Source of the DNA: Chitinophaga dinghuensis
GTDB lineage: Bacteria > Bacteroidota > Bacteroidia > Chitinophagales > Chitinophagaceae
Reading direction: 5' to 3'
Assembly: GCF_003259435.1 (NCBI RefSeq)
Contig: NZ_QLMA01000004.1
Coordinates: forward strand, 1 to 64,000
Length of the DNA: 64,000 bases
The notes below the pieces were generated by a model. It was not told the origin of the DNA, did no database searches, and saw only the letters and a program-made list of their open reading frames with translations. Shown in pieces: positions 51,402 to 59,717 of the stretch. The first letter of the stretch is position 1; each line of letters begins with the position of its first letter. A program made the translations under genes and the position numbers.

Positions 51402-52607
51402 ATGGATCAGCTTAAACTGAAACTACAGGAGTACTATCAGCGTTATCAGCAGTTGGACCGTAAGGTTAAACCTGGAAACGAGGTGGACAGTAATGACGAC
51501 GTGCAGGATATGGAAAATGATATTCTGTCTCAGTTCGGATTGCCCACTTCCCGGCGATTTGTGCAGATTCTGCACGACTTCGTACACCACAGCCCGGTGA
51601 ACGAGCAGCTGCTGGATTATGTTAGTCGTAAGCTGAGATCTGCTGCCAGGAAATATCTTTTGTCGCCGGTTGTGTCCGACATAGATCTGCTGGAGAGCGC
51701 TCGTGAACAAAAAAGAAGTCCTTATGATGTTCTCCCGGAATTAGGCTACCCGGCGCATGAATATGCCATCTTCCTTATAGGTGAATTGTTTTATCGCCGC
51801 AATATTCCTGCTACAGATATCCTGGATGAACTGAAACAAATGCAGCATTTCGATGGCTGGAACGATCTGAGCCTGCTCAGCAAAATGAATAATTACACCA
51901 GCAACGAATTATATGCGCGGATGAAGAAACACGGACTTCGATTTGTGGATGACTATATCCAGCACAGTCGCCGTCAGGAAACCAGCAGGCTGGTGAATAA
52001 AAGACCGACGCCGGTAGAAGAGGGGTATAAACCTAATTATCGCACCATTACCAAGGTACAGGTGGAAGATATCATCTTTGATGAGAATACGTCTCCCAGC
52101 CTCTTTGGTAAGATCAAAAGCGGCAGAAACTACACCCGTATCACGATTAGTCTGGAATTCTCTGAATTAAATCAGATCCTGATGAGCAGCGATGACTTGG
52201 GTGTGGAAATCAGCAACCATATCAAGAAACGACTGGCTAATCCGACTCCGGAGAAACCAATGGTGATCGACATTAAAGCGGAATTCGGTACCGTACTGAA
52301 ACTGGACAACTGTTACCTGGAAGTCTATAAACCTCAGCACAGAGAAGGCAATAAGTGGGTAGAGGATAAAGATAATTTCTACTTTGTAGATAAAATCCTC
52401 ACCAAGAAAGAATTTGAAAAACGTGCGAAAGAAGAAGAGGTAAAACATAAGATCCAGGAATGTCTGGAGCTCATTGGCGGTTCCTATGTGTACTATCAGC
52501 GTTTACGTCGTTTAGGCATTACCGATGATGAGGCCAAACTCCGTGCAGGATTGCAGGATGAACTGTTGTTCAAACTGTCTTACTTCCTTAATAAGGTAAA
52601 AGAATAG
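51402..52607 (+). CDS. Unknown soluble protein, 401 residues
   Basis: I do not recognise this protein. It has no signal peptide or membrane segment. Residues 1-25 look like a coiled coil (LKLKLQEYYQRYQQLDRKVK). Residues 50-200 are mainly helical (FVQILHDFVHHSPVNEQLLDYVSRKLRSAARKYLL). Residues 210-340 look beta-rich (TITKVQVEDIIFDENTSPSL; YTRITISLEFSELNQIL; VIDIKAEFGTVLKLDNCYLEVY), and the C-terminus is charged and helical (KKEFEKRAKEEEVKHKIQECLELI). It is well-composed coding sequence with normal codon use and its own terminator, so it is a real gene. The long leader suggests post-transcriptional control. It is probably restricted to Chitinophaga relatives (inference). Confidence 0.8.
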   Translation: MDQLKLKLQEYYQRYQQLDRKVKPGNEVDSNDDVQDMENDILSQFGLPTSRRFVQILHDFVHHSPVNEQLLDYVSRKLRSAARKYLLSPVVSDIDLLESAREQKRSPYDVLPELGYPAHEYAIFLIGELFYRRNIPATDILDELKQMQHFDGWNDLSLLSKMNNYTSNELYARMKKHGLRFVDDYIQHSRRQETSRLVNKRPTPVEEGYKPNYRTITKVQVEDIIFDENTSPSLFGKIKSGRNYTRITISLEFSELNQILMSSDDLGVEISNHIKKRLANPTPEKPMVIDIKAEFGTVLKLDNCYLEVYKPQHREGNKWVEDKDNFYFVDKILTKKEFEKRAKEEEVKHKIQECLELIGGSYVYYQRLRRLGITDDEAKLRAGLQDELLFKLSYFLNKVKE

Positions 52608-52632
52608 CTGCAGTAAAAAACTTTTTCCTGTA

Positions 52633-52661
52633 AAATCCCGGCATCACGCCGGGATTTTTTT
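52633..52661 (+). terminator. Terminator behind the 401-residue gene
   Basis: AAATCCCGGC (52633-52642) pairs with GCCGGGATTT (52648-52657), followed by T-runs. The T-tract runs directly into the promoter -7 element of the next gene. Confidence 0.85.
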
Positions 52662-52668
52662 ATGTTTG
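52661..52668 (+). promoter_or_regulatory. Promoter -7 element (TATGTTTG) abutting the preceding terminator
   Basis: A perfect TAnnTTTG that begins in the last T of the terminator tract. The ATG at 52685 lies 16 bases downstream, so the leader is about 10 nt. The -33 region would fall inside the terminator hairpin. Confidence 0.55.
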
Positions 52669-52684
52669 GACAAAAAACTAACTC

Positions 52685-53230
52685 ATGGAAGAACTAACCC
52701 TGGGAATCGGCAGCAGAGTACAGCATGCTCACTATGGACCCGGCGTCATCATTGGCCTCAGATACGCCCAATATCAGGTTACCTTCATGGATCATGGCAT
52801 TAAACTGATAGATAAGACAGATCCCCTGTTTGAAGCGCTGGTAGCTGAAAACGTGACCACAGAAGTAGAAACCTTATCCGAAGTGGAAACATCATTATTG
52901 AAAATCCTGCGCCTGTGGGGAGGTACTTCGGAAGTAGTGCCATTGGGCGACAGATGGAAGAATGGCACCATGATTTTACAGCCTGGCGACGGCACGCTGA
53001 AAGCCAAGGAGCTGCCTATTGATACCTTCTTTCATAAGATTGTGATGTTACGGGATCGCCTGCGTGTACTGGAGCAAAATATCAACAGTCACAAAGTATT
53101 GTCGGATGAAGAGAAAATTAATCTCCAGCAATATATCACCCGTATTTATGGTTCGCTGACAACCTTCAATGTATTGTTTCGTGACAAGGAACATTGGTTT
53201 GTAGGCGAGAAAGGCGGCAGCAGCGATTAA
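52685..53230 (+). CDS. Unknown protein with an N-terminal Tudor/SH3-like segment
   Basis: A 181-residue soluble protein. Residues about 5-45 (LGIGSRVQHAHYGPGVIIGLRYAQYQVTFMDHGIKLI) have the G-x-x-V-x-H-x-x-Y/F-G-x-G-x-V pattern seen in Tudor-like modules of UvrD/PcrA and CarD-like proteins, so it may bind protein or nucleic acid (inference). The rest is helical with a coiled-coil-like part (FFHKIVMLRDRLRVLEQNINSHKVLSDEEKINLQQYITRIYGSL). No catalytic motif is visible. Its stop codon overlaps that of the convergent lipase gene and no terminator separates them. Confidence 0.75.
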   Translation: MEELTLGIGSRVQHAHYGPGVIIGLRYAQYQVTFMDHGIKLIDKTDPLFEALVAENVTTEVETLSEVETSLLKILRLWGGTSEVVPLGDRWKNGTMILQPGDGTLKAKELPIDTFFHKIVMLRDRLRVLEQNINSHKVLSDEEKINLQQYITRIYGSLTTFNVLFRDKEHWFVGEKGGSSD

Positions 53231-54330
53231 GGCTGTGCCGGCGTATCATATATCTGTTGCGTCAGCCACAGATAAGGTTTTAACATATGATGGGTGAATA
53301 TATTCTTACCATCGAAAGGAAATTTTTCATCGTATCCGTTTACCGGATATAGTATAACCGGGGTACCGGCGGTAGCATAACTGTGGCGCTGTGCAAATGT
53401 TGGCGGCTGGTATCCTGGTAAAACTGTGCGAACTTTTTTGGATAACATTTTTCCCAGTACCCGTTGTAATCTGCGGCTGGCGCGTTTGGACGGCCTGTCT
53501 AGCCGACCATACAAATAACTCAACGCTACTCTTGCGGCCCATTTCTGTTCTTTTAAAGCGCTCTTGATATCTGTAAATGGGTTGACAGTCGTGAAGTCGC
53601 GCGTAGTTTGCACGGAGAAAGGCGTTTCCGGTACCCAGTCTCTCGCATTTACCACTCTTAATCCCCATCCATTTCGGGTAATATAATCGTAGTCGTATAC
53701 GTAATTCAGATTGCCTGGTTTCGGAGCGCCACTGCTAATAGTTTTGAAGACAATATCTTTTGGAATGTCTTCTCTGTACGCAAGGTAGGAGCGAACCAGA
53801 AATGCAATCACGCCACCTTGACTATGTCCCATGATAATGAATTCGTGTATCCCTTTCCGGTAGCAGTCTTTAATTTTGTCTGCAATGTCCGGACCCATTG
53901 ATGCCAGGCCAATCATCCATCCTGCGTGTACGTAGGCTTGCGGATCGTTGGAGAGTTTATAATCAAAGCGGGTGCTGTCGTTTAATTGAAAGTGGCCAGT
54001 GGCGGGTATCATACCGGCATAAAAATTTTCCATCCAGGAAACGGCGGTGCCGTTGGTGCCGCGAATATGGATAATGGCTACATCGTCGTTGCGGAGCCAG
54101 AGATCCCATCTGTTCTTCATACCTACTTCCGGAGAACGATATACCATTTGACAGTTTTCCGGATAAGGCGTAACTGCTTTCGTCCATGGCGAGTCCCCGG
54201 AGCGGTCAATAATGGCCAGCATCTGCTTATATTCAGCCGCATTAAAATAAGGATGCAAATGTTGGGCTGTTAACTGTTTTACAGCAAAAGTAAAAATCAG
54301 AAAACATATAACAGAAATACGGTATAGCAT
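53227..54330 (-). CDS. Exported lipase-family (class 3, alpha/beta-hydrolase) protein
   Basis: A 367-residue secreted serine hydrolase with a signal peptide (MLYRISVICFLIFTFAVKQLTA). The nucleophile elbow is GHSQGG (in FIIMGHSQGGVIAFLVRSYL, near residue 170). The oxyanion region precedes it (VAIIHIRGTNGTAVSWMENFYAGM). The likely acid and histidine are DYDYITRN/WVPETP and the C-terminal FTHHMLKPY. Class 3 lipases cleave ester bonds of lipids. It lies alone between two unrelated genes. Its stop codon overlaps that of the convergent 181-residue gene. Confidence 0.85.
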   Translation of the reverse strand: MLYRISVICFLIFTFAVKQLTAQHLHPYFNAAEYKQMLAIIDRSGDSPWTKAVTPYPENCQMVYRSPEVGMKNRWDLWLRNDDVAIIHIRGTNGTAVSWMENFYAGMIPATGHFQLNDSTRFDYKLSNDPQAYVHAGWMIGLASMGPDIADKIKDCYRKGIHEFIIMGHSQGGVIAFLVRSYLAYREDIPKDIVFKTISSGAPKPGNLNYVYDYDYITRNGWGLRVVNARDWVPETPFSVQTTRDFTTVNPFTDIKSALKEQKWAARVALSYLYGRLDRPSKRASRRLQRVLGKMLSKKVRTVLPGYQPPTFAQRHSYATAGTPVILYPVNGYDEKFPFDGKNIFTHHMLKPYLWLTQQIYDTPAQP

Positions 54331-54468
54331 AGAATTCTACTAAAAATATCGGGTTTGTTCGTTGAAGATAAATTAAATAATCGCTGTTTCCTTCAGATCT
54401 CTCAAACAATTTCTTACACTGTATTGTTGTAAAACCATTTACCTTCCTGTTTTAAATCTTTAAACGAT

Positions 54469-55872
54469 ATGTCAAAGAGAATCGAACATGATTTCCTTGG
54501 TGAAATGGAAATCCCACAGGATGTTTACTATGGTATCCAAACCATGAGAGCCCTTGAAAACTTTCATATCACAGGTATTCCATTGAAAGTGGAACCCTTG
54601 TTCGTACAGTCGCTGGGGTATGTGAAGAAGGCTGCAGCTATGGCTAACCGCGATCTGGGAGTGCTGGATAAAAATATTGCTGAATATATTATTAAAGCGA
54701 GCGATCGTGTTATCAACGGGGAGTTTGATGGTCAGTTCCTGAGCGATCTGATTCAGGGAGGCGCTGGTACATCTGTGAATATGAATGCCAATGAGGTGAT
54801 TGCTAACGTGGCATTGGAAATGATGGGACATAAGAAAGGAGAGTATCAGTTCTGTCATCCCAACAACCATGTGAACTGTTCACAATCTACCAACGATGCG
54901 TATCCTACCGCATTTCGTATTGCGCTGATCAATAAACTGACTGGATATAAAGAAGAGCTGAGCCAGCTGGCAGACGCGTTTGCAGCCAAAGGCGAAGAGT
55001 TCCGCGACGTATTGAAGATGGGACGTACCCAGTTGCAGGATGCAGTACCTATGAGTTTGGGCGATGAATTCAAAGCTTTTGCTACTAACCTCGGAGAAGA
55101 GTCTCCAAGAGTGGAAGACAGTAAGCGTTTGATTTCAGAGATCAACATGGGAGCAACTGCTATCGGAACTGGTGTGAATGCGCCTAAAGGATATTCTGAT
55201 CTGGTAACAAAATATCTGCGTGAAGTAACCGGGCTGGATCTCTCTCTGGCAGCGGATCTGATTGAGGCTACCTACGATGCCGGCGCATATGTGCAATTAT
55301 CAGGTGTGCTGAAACGTACTGCCGTTAAAGTATCCAAAATATGTAATGATTTAAGGTTATTATCTTCTGGTCCTCGTGCTGGATTGAATGAAATCAATCT
55401 GCCTCCTATGCAGCCAGGATCTTCTATCATGCCGGGTAAGGTGAATCCGGTGATTCCTGAAGTAGTGAATCAAACTGCTTTCTATGTAATTGGCGCTGAC
55501 CTTACTGTTACGCTGGCAGCGGAAGCAGGGCAGTTACAATTGAATGTGATGGAACCAGTGTTGTCTTTCGCATTGTTTACTTCTATTTCCTATATGTCTA
55601 ACGCATGTCGTACCCTGCGTGAAAAATGCGTGAGAGGTATTACTGCTAATGCAGAACATTGCCGTCAGATGGTGATGAACAGTATCGGTATTGTAACGCA
55701 GCTGAACCCTGTGATTGGTTACGAAAAGTCCGCTAGTATTGCCCGTGAGGCCCTGGAAACAGGTAAATCCGTTCATGATATTGCAGTGAAAGAGAAACAA
55801 TATATCACCCAGGAAAAATGGGATGAGATTTTCACGTTCGATAACCTGATCAGACCTCAATTTATCAAATAA
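54469..55872 (+). CDS. aspA: Aspartate ammonia-lyase
   Basis: A 467-residue fumarase/aspartase-superfamily enzyme that converts aspartate to fumarate and ammonia in the cytoplasm. The superfamily signature GSSIMPGKVNPVIPE is present near residue 317; the catalytic serine lies in this loop. Other aspartase segments are YYGIQTMRALENF, GAGTSVNMNANEVIANVA, HVNCSQSTNDAYPTA and GRTQLQDAVPMSLG. I prefer aspartase over fumarase because of the operon: asparaginase, dicarboxylate transporter and porin follow at 17, 43 and 32 bp. Promoter not certain; no perfect TAnnTTTG lies close upstream. Confidence 0.94.
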   Translation: MSKRIEHDFLGEMEIPQDVYYGIQTMRALENFHITGIPLKVEPLFVQSLGYVKKAAAMANRDLGVLDKNIAEYIIKASDRVINGEFDGQFLSDLIQGGAGTSVNMNANEVIANVALEMMGHKKGEYQFCHPNNHVNCSQSTNDAYPTAFRIALINKLTGYKEELSQLADAFAAKGEEFRDVLKMGRTQLQDAVPMSLGDEFKAFATNLGEESPRVEDSKRLISEINMGATAIGTGVNAPKGYSDLVTKYLREVTGLDLSLAADLIEATYDAGAYVQLSGVLKRTAVKVSKICNDLRLLSSGPRAGLNEINLPPMQPGSSIMPGKVNPVIPEVVNQTAFYVIGADLTVTLAAEAGQLQLNVMEPVLSFALFTSISYMSNACRTLREKCVRGITANAEHCRQMVMNSIGIVTQLNPVIGYEKSASIAREALETGKSVHDIAVKEKQYITQEKWDEIFTFDNLIRPQFIK

Positions 55873-55889
55873 CAAAACCCCGTTTAAGT

Positions 55890-57032
55890 ATGTTACGTTC
55901 TTCTATTTTCGTTTATGGCTTACTGTTAGCCTGCACTGCGGTGCAGTTACATCCGATGGATGCGCAGGCACAAAAGAAAAAGAATCAACGGGCAGAAATA
56001 ACGCAGGAAGCAGCTACTGCTACAAGATCCGCACGCGATAAGAACTTGCCAAATATTGTAATTTTAGCTACCGGAGGTACTATTGCCGGCGCAGGCACAT
56101 CCAGTGTCAGCGCCGGTTATACAGCCGGAAAGCTGCCTATTGAAGATCTGCTGAATGCCGTTCCGGAAGCGAAGAAAGTAGCTAATCTGGATGGAGAGCA
56201 GGTCGCTTCTGTAGGGAGTCAGGCGATGACGGACAGCGTATGGCTGAAGCTGGCCAAACGTGTCAACCAGTTATTGGAAAGGAGTGATGTAGATGGTATT
56301 GTCATCACCCATGGTACTGATACACAAGGTGAAACGGCTTTCTTCCTGGACCTCACAGTTAAATCCAATAAACCGGTCGTATTGGTGGGGGCGATGCGCT
56401 CCGCCACCGCTATCTCCGCTGACGGACCCAAAAATTTATATGATGCCATTGTAGTGGCATCCAACAAATCCTCTATAGGCAGAGGCGTACTGGTGGCTAT
56501 GAACGAAGAAATTTTTTCGGGCAGGGATGTCACCAAAATGAATACGACCAGCACTGCTACATTTCAGGCCCCAAATACCGGACCTTTAGGTTATATTTAT
56601 GACGGAAAAGTATCCTGGTATCATTCCGTATTGCGTAAACACACGACGCAATCCGTGTTTGATGTGATGCATGTAGATGAATTACCAAAGGTGGATATCC
56701 TGTATGGTTACTCCAATCCTGATCCCACGTTGATGGATTGCCTCATGAATAATGGTACCAAAGGTATTATCATTGCAGGCGTAGGAAATGGAAATCTCTA
56801 TCCTACTGTGGAAAAGAAAGTGAAAGAGGCTACCGCCAAAGGAATAGTAGTGGTGAGAGCTTCCCGTGCTGTCAGCGGCCGCGTTACGTTGAATGGAGAA
56901 ACAGACGACAAGGCGCTGGGCACTATTGTATCTGATGATCTGAATCCTGAAAAAGCGCGCGTACTGCTGCAACTGGCGCTGTTGAAAACTTCGAATCCCG
57001 CGCAGATACAGGAATACTTTTTTGAATACTAG
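55890..57032 (+). CDS. ansB: Type II L-asparaginase, exported
   Basis: A 380-residue enzyme that hydrolyses asparagine to aspartate. It has a signal peptide (MLRSSIFVYGLLLACTAVQL ... AQA) and a basic linker. Both catalytic threonine segments are present: ILATGGTIAGAGTS (about residue 57) and GIVITHGTDTQGETAFFLDL (about residue 132), plus the lysine-containing RSATAISADGPKNLYDA. It is therefore active in the periplasm. It is placed directly behind aspA (17 bp) and ahead of the transporter, which would carry in the aspartate it makes. Confidence 0.93.
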   Translation: MLRSSIFVYGLLLACTAVQLHPMDAQAQKKKNQRAEITQEAATATRSARDKNLPNIVILATGGTIAGAGTSSVSAGYTAGKLPIEDLLNAVPEAKKVANLDGEQVASVGSQAMTDSVWLKLAKRVNQLLERSDVDGIVITHGTDTQGETAFFLDLTVKSNKPVVLVGAMRSATAISADGPKNLYDAIVVASNKSSIGRGVLVAMNEEIFSGRDVTKMNTTSTATFQAPNTGPLGYIYDGKVSWYHSVLRKHTTQSVFDVMHVDELPKVDILYGYSNPDPTLMDCLMNNGTKGIIIAGVGNGNLYPTVEKKVKEATAKGIVVVRASRAVSGRVTLNGETDDKALGTIVSDDLNPEKARVLLQLALLKTSNPAQIQEYFFEY

Positions 57033-57075
57033 TGTTTCGTTCCGTATCTAATTTTACCGTATATACTTGACAGTT

Positions 57076-58416
57076 ATGATCTGGATTCAGTTTGCTATCC
57101 TGTTGGTGGCTATTTTGATTGGTGCGCGCATGAAGGGAATCGGTTTGGGAGTAATGGGAATGGTGGCGCTTTTACTGTTTGTTTTTGTGTTCCGTATGCA
57201 ACCAGCGGACCCTCCGATTGACGTAATGCTGATCATTTTATCAGTAGTGACTACTGCCGCCACTTTACAGGCTGCTGGCGGGATGGACTTCCTGGTGCGA
57301 CTGGCAGAGAAAGTATTGCGGAGCAAACCGTCTCTTATCGTGCTGATAGGGCCACTCACCACTTTCGTGTTTTCCGTTTTTGCAGGAACTGCACATATCA
57401 CTTATTCTTTATTACCCATCATTGCGGAGGTATCTACCAAAAAGCGGATACGCCCGGAGAGAGCGCTGAGTATCTCTGTAATCGCGTCTCACCTGGCGGT
57501 AACAGCCAGTCCTATTTCTGCTGCCACAGCCGCATTAGTAGGTATTCTGGGAGGAGCTATTTCCCTGCCTCAGGTCGTGATGGTAAGCATTCCGGCGGCT
57601 TTGGTAGGCATTCTTGCAGGAGTAGCCGTTTGCTGGAAAAAAGGGAAAGATCTGGACAAAGACCCCGTTTTCCTGGAAAAAATGAAAGATCCGGAGTTTG
57701 CGAAAAGTATAGACACGGATACATCTGGTAGCAGAGCCCCTTTGTTACCTGGCGCCAAAACATCTGTTATTATATTCGGCCTGGCAGTATTGATGATTGT
57801 ATTGGTGGGAGCCTTCCCCAATCTGTTACCATCCTTCGAACCAGGACATCCTAATCTCGCTATCAATAAACTCGGTAATATCAAGATGGCAGCAATGATT
57901 GAGCTGATCATGCTGGGCGCTGCCGCGGGTATTATGTTGATTTGTAAAACCTCTACAGCAGCCGTTGCCAAAGCCAGTCTCTTTACTGCCGGCGCATCTG
58001 CGGTGATCTCTATTTTTGGAGTGGTGTGGATGAGCGCTACGTTCATGCAAACCAATCAGGGCGTGATAGAAGCTGCACTTGGCAACATGGTAAGGTCTGC
58101 TCCATGGACATTTGCCATTGCTATTTTCCTGTTGAGTATCCTGCTTTTCAGCCAGGCTGCCACTACCCAGGCACTGATGCCATTAGGGCTTTCGCTGGGT
58201 ATTGTTCCGCCGCATTTGGTGGCTATGTTTCATGGCTCCAATGGCGACTTCGTTCTTCCCGGATATCCTACATTGCTGGCGGCCATCAACTTTGACCGTA
58301 CAGGCAGTACACATATCGGTAAATTCCTAGTTAATCACAGCTTTATGATACCGGGCCTTGTTGCGGTAGGCGTAGCCGTTGCCGCAGGCTTCTTTTTCGC
58401 GGGCATACTGCTGTAG
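57076..58416 (+). CDS. Anaerobic C4-dicarboxylate transporter, Dcu family
   Basis: A 446-residue inner-membrane protein with 10 or more hydrophobic segments. It matches DcuA/DcuB, which exchange aspartate, fumarate, malate and succinate. Recognisable parts are AAGGMDFLVRLAEKVLRSKP, GPLTTFVFSVFAGTAHITYSLLPIIAEV, HLAVTASPISAATAALVGIL and SQAATTQALMPLGLSLGI. I start at ATG 57076; the frame also opens at a TTG nine bases earlier. In this operon it most likely imports aspartate in exchange for fumarate or succinate. The DcuA-versus-DcuB type cannot be decided by eye. Confidence 0.92.
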   Translation: MIWIQFAILLVAILIGARMKGIGLGVMGMVALLLFVFVFRMQPADPPIDVMLIILSVVTTAATLQAAGGMDFLVRLAEKVLRSKPSLIVLIGPLTTFVFSVFAGTAHITYSLLPIIAEVSTKKRIRPERALSISVIASHLAVTASPISAATAALVGILGGAISLPQVVMVSIPAALVGILAGVAVCWKKGKDLDKDPVFLEKMKDPEFAKSIDTDTSGSRAPLLPGAKTSVIIFGLAVLMIVLVGAFPNLLPSFEPGHPNLAINKLGNIKMAAMIELIMLGAAAGIMLICKTSTAAVAKASLFTAGASAVISIFGVVWMSATFMQTNQGVIEAALGNMVRSAPWTFAIAIFLLSILLFSQAATTQALMPLGLSLGIVPPHLVAMFHGSNGDFVLPGYPTLLAAINFDRTGSTHIGKFLVNHSFMIPGLVAVGVAVAAGFFFAGILL

Positions 58417-58448
58417 CGCCATATTTATGTAACCATAATCTAACTTCC

Positions 58449-59609
58449 ATGCGTACACGTTACTGGCTAATGTGTGTACTATTGCTGTGCTGTTTCACTG
58501 CGAAATCACAGCAGCAGGAACACCCCGACACGATCTACAAACCCTTGATTTCATTGCCCAAATCGTATTTGTTGGATAACATTGACCTAATAGCCAATAT
58601 GCGTTTTGCAGGACAAAACCGTTTTGTAAATGGTACTTATACAGGGTCCAGTTTCGTAAATGAACAGTTTCGGCTGGAGATCAAAGGAAAAGTAACGGAT
58701 AAGCTATATTTCAGGTTCCGTGATCGTTATACCAGGAATCCGGAAACGCAATCGGTAGACAATATCAGCAGATCCACAGATCTGGCGTACCTGCGCTTTG
58801 ACCCCAATGAACATTGGAAGATCTATGCCGGTAAGCTTTGTGCCGATTGGGGCGGTTATGAATTTGATGCAAATCCGATCGATATTTATGAGTATTCTGA
58901 TATGATTGAGTTTGCAGATAACTTTCTCTCCGGCGCCGGTGTGGGCTATTTACCCAACAAACAGCATGAGTTTACAGTCCAGTTGCTGAATAGTCGTACC
59001 AAAACTTTTCATGAATTATATGATACTATTCCCGGTATCAATGAAGCAAAATTTCCATTTGCAGCAGTGGCCAACTGGCGCGGTAGTTTCTGGGAAGGTA
59101 AGTTCCAGACGATATGGTCTTATAGTATCTTCAAAGAGGCCACACATCAGTATATGAATTACTTCGCATTTGGTAATCAGTTACAGCTGAAAGGATTTCG
59201 TTTGCAATACGATTTTAAACTGAGTCTGGAAAACCTGGACAGGAAGCTGATTGTTTCGGGTATAGTACATAATGGCCCCGCCAAGCAGGGTGTGAGATAT
59301 GTTACCCATTGGGTGAGCGCAGATGTAAAGGTCAGTAGGATTGTACATTTAGCCTTCCAGGGTATGGTCGATTTTGCATGTTGGGATGGCAATCCTGATC
59401 CCAATGCTGATAAAAGATTGCGCGTAGCCTGGGGGTATGTCCCCGGAGTGGAGGTTTACCCGTTAAAATCCGTTAATCTGAAAGTGTATGCTAATATGGT
59501 AGGTAGGGTTTACAGGTATACCGATTACGCCAAGGCCGCCTTTGGGCAGACCAATGGCGATAACTTCCGTTTTTCAGTAGGCATTGTGACACCGCTTACG
59601 GTATTATAA
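58449..59609 (+). CDS. Outer-membrane porin of the aspartate/asparagine operon
   Basis: A 386-residue beta-barrel protein with a signal peptide (MRTRYWLMCVLLLCCFTAKS). It reads as alternating strands, e.g. LDNIDLIANMRFAGQNRFVNG, QFRLEIKGKVTDKLYFRFRDRYTRNPE and STDLAYLRFDPNEHWKIYAGKL, and is similar in style to OprO/OprP-like or generic Bacteroidota porins. It ends in FRFSVGIVTPLTVL, without a final aromatic. Being last in aspA-ansB-dcu, it is likely the outer-membrane entry for asparagine, aspartate or dicarboxylates (inference). A strong terminator follows. Confidence 0.82.
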   Translation: MRTRYWLMCVLLLCCFTAKSQQQEHPDTIYKPLISLPKSYLLDNIDLIANMRFAGQNRFVNGTYTGSSFVNEQFRLEIKGKVTDKLYFRFRDRYTRNPETQSVDNISRSTDLAYLRFDPNEHWKIYAGKLCADWGGYEFDANPIDIYEYSDMIEFADNFLSGAGVGYLPNKQHEFTVQLLNSRTKTFHELYDTIPGINEAKFPFAAVANWRGSFWEGKFQTIWSYSIFKEATHQYMNYFAFGNQLQLKGFRLQYDFKLSLENLDRKLIVSGIVHNGPAKQGVRYVTHWVSADVKVSRIVHLAFQGMVDFACWDGNPDPNADKRLRVAWGYVPGVEVYPLKSVNLKVYANMVGRVYRYTDYAKAAFGQTNGDNFRFSVGIVTPLTVL

Positions 59610-59627
59610 TGCAGGATCAATAAAAGC

Positions 59628-59668
59628 AGTAAGGGCTGAACAGTATCTGTTCAGCCCTTACTATTTTT
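59628..59668. terminator. Terminator behind the aspA operon
   Basis: AGTAAGGGCTGAACAG pairs perfectly with CTGTTCAGCCCTTACT (16 bp, 3-nt loop), followed by ATTTTTAA on the plus side. It also protects the convergent minus-strand gene. Confidence 0.9.
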
Positions 59669-59673
59669 AATAT

Positions 59674-59715
59674 ACTTTGCGCCTTTGCGGCTTTTTCTTT
59701 GCGTCCTTCGCGAGC
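59674..59715. repeat. CTTTGCG-rich dispersed-repeat-like segment
   Basis: ACTTTGCGCC, TTTGCGGC, CTTTGCGTCC and TTCGCGAGC follow each other with a 7-9 bp rhythm. On the minus strand this reads as CGCAAAG units. It fills the gap between a terminator and the stop codon of the MG2/plug gene. Copies elsewhere in the genome cannot be seen from here. Confidence 0.4.
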
Positions 59716-59717
59716 AA

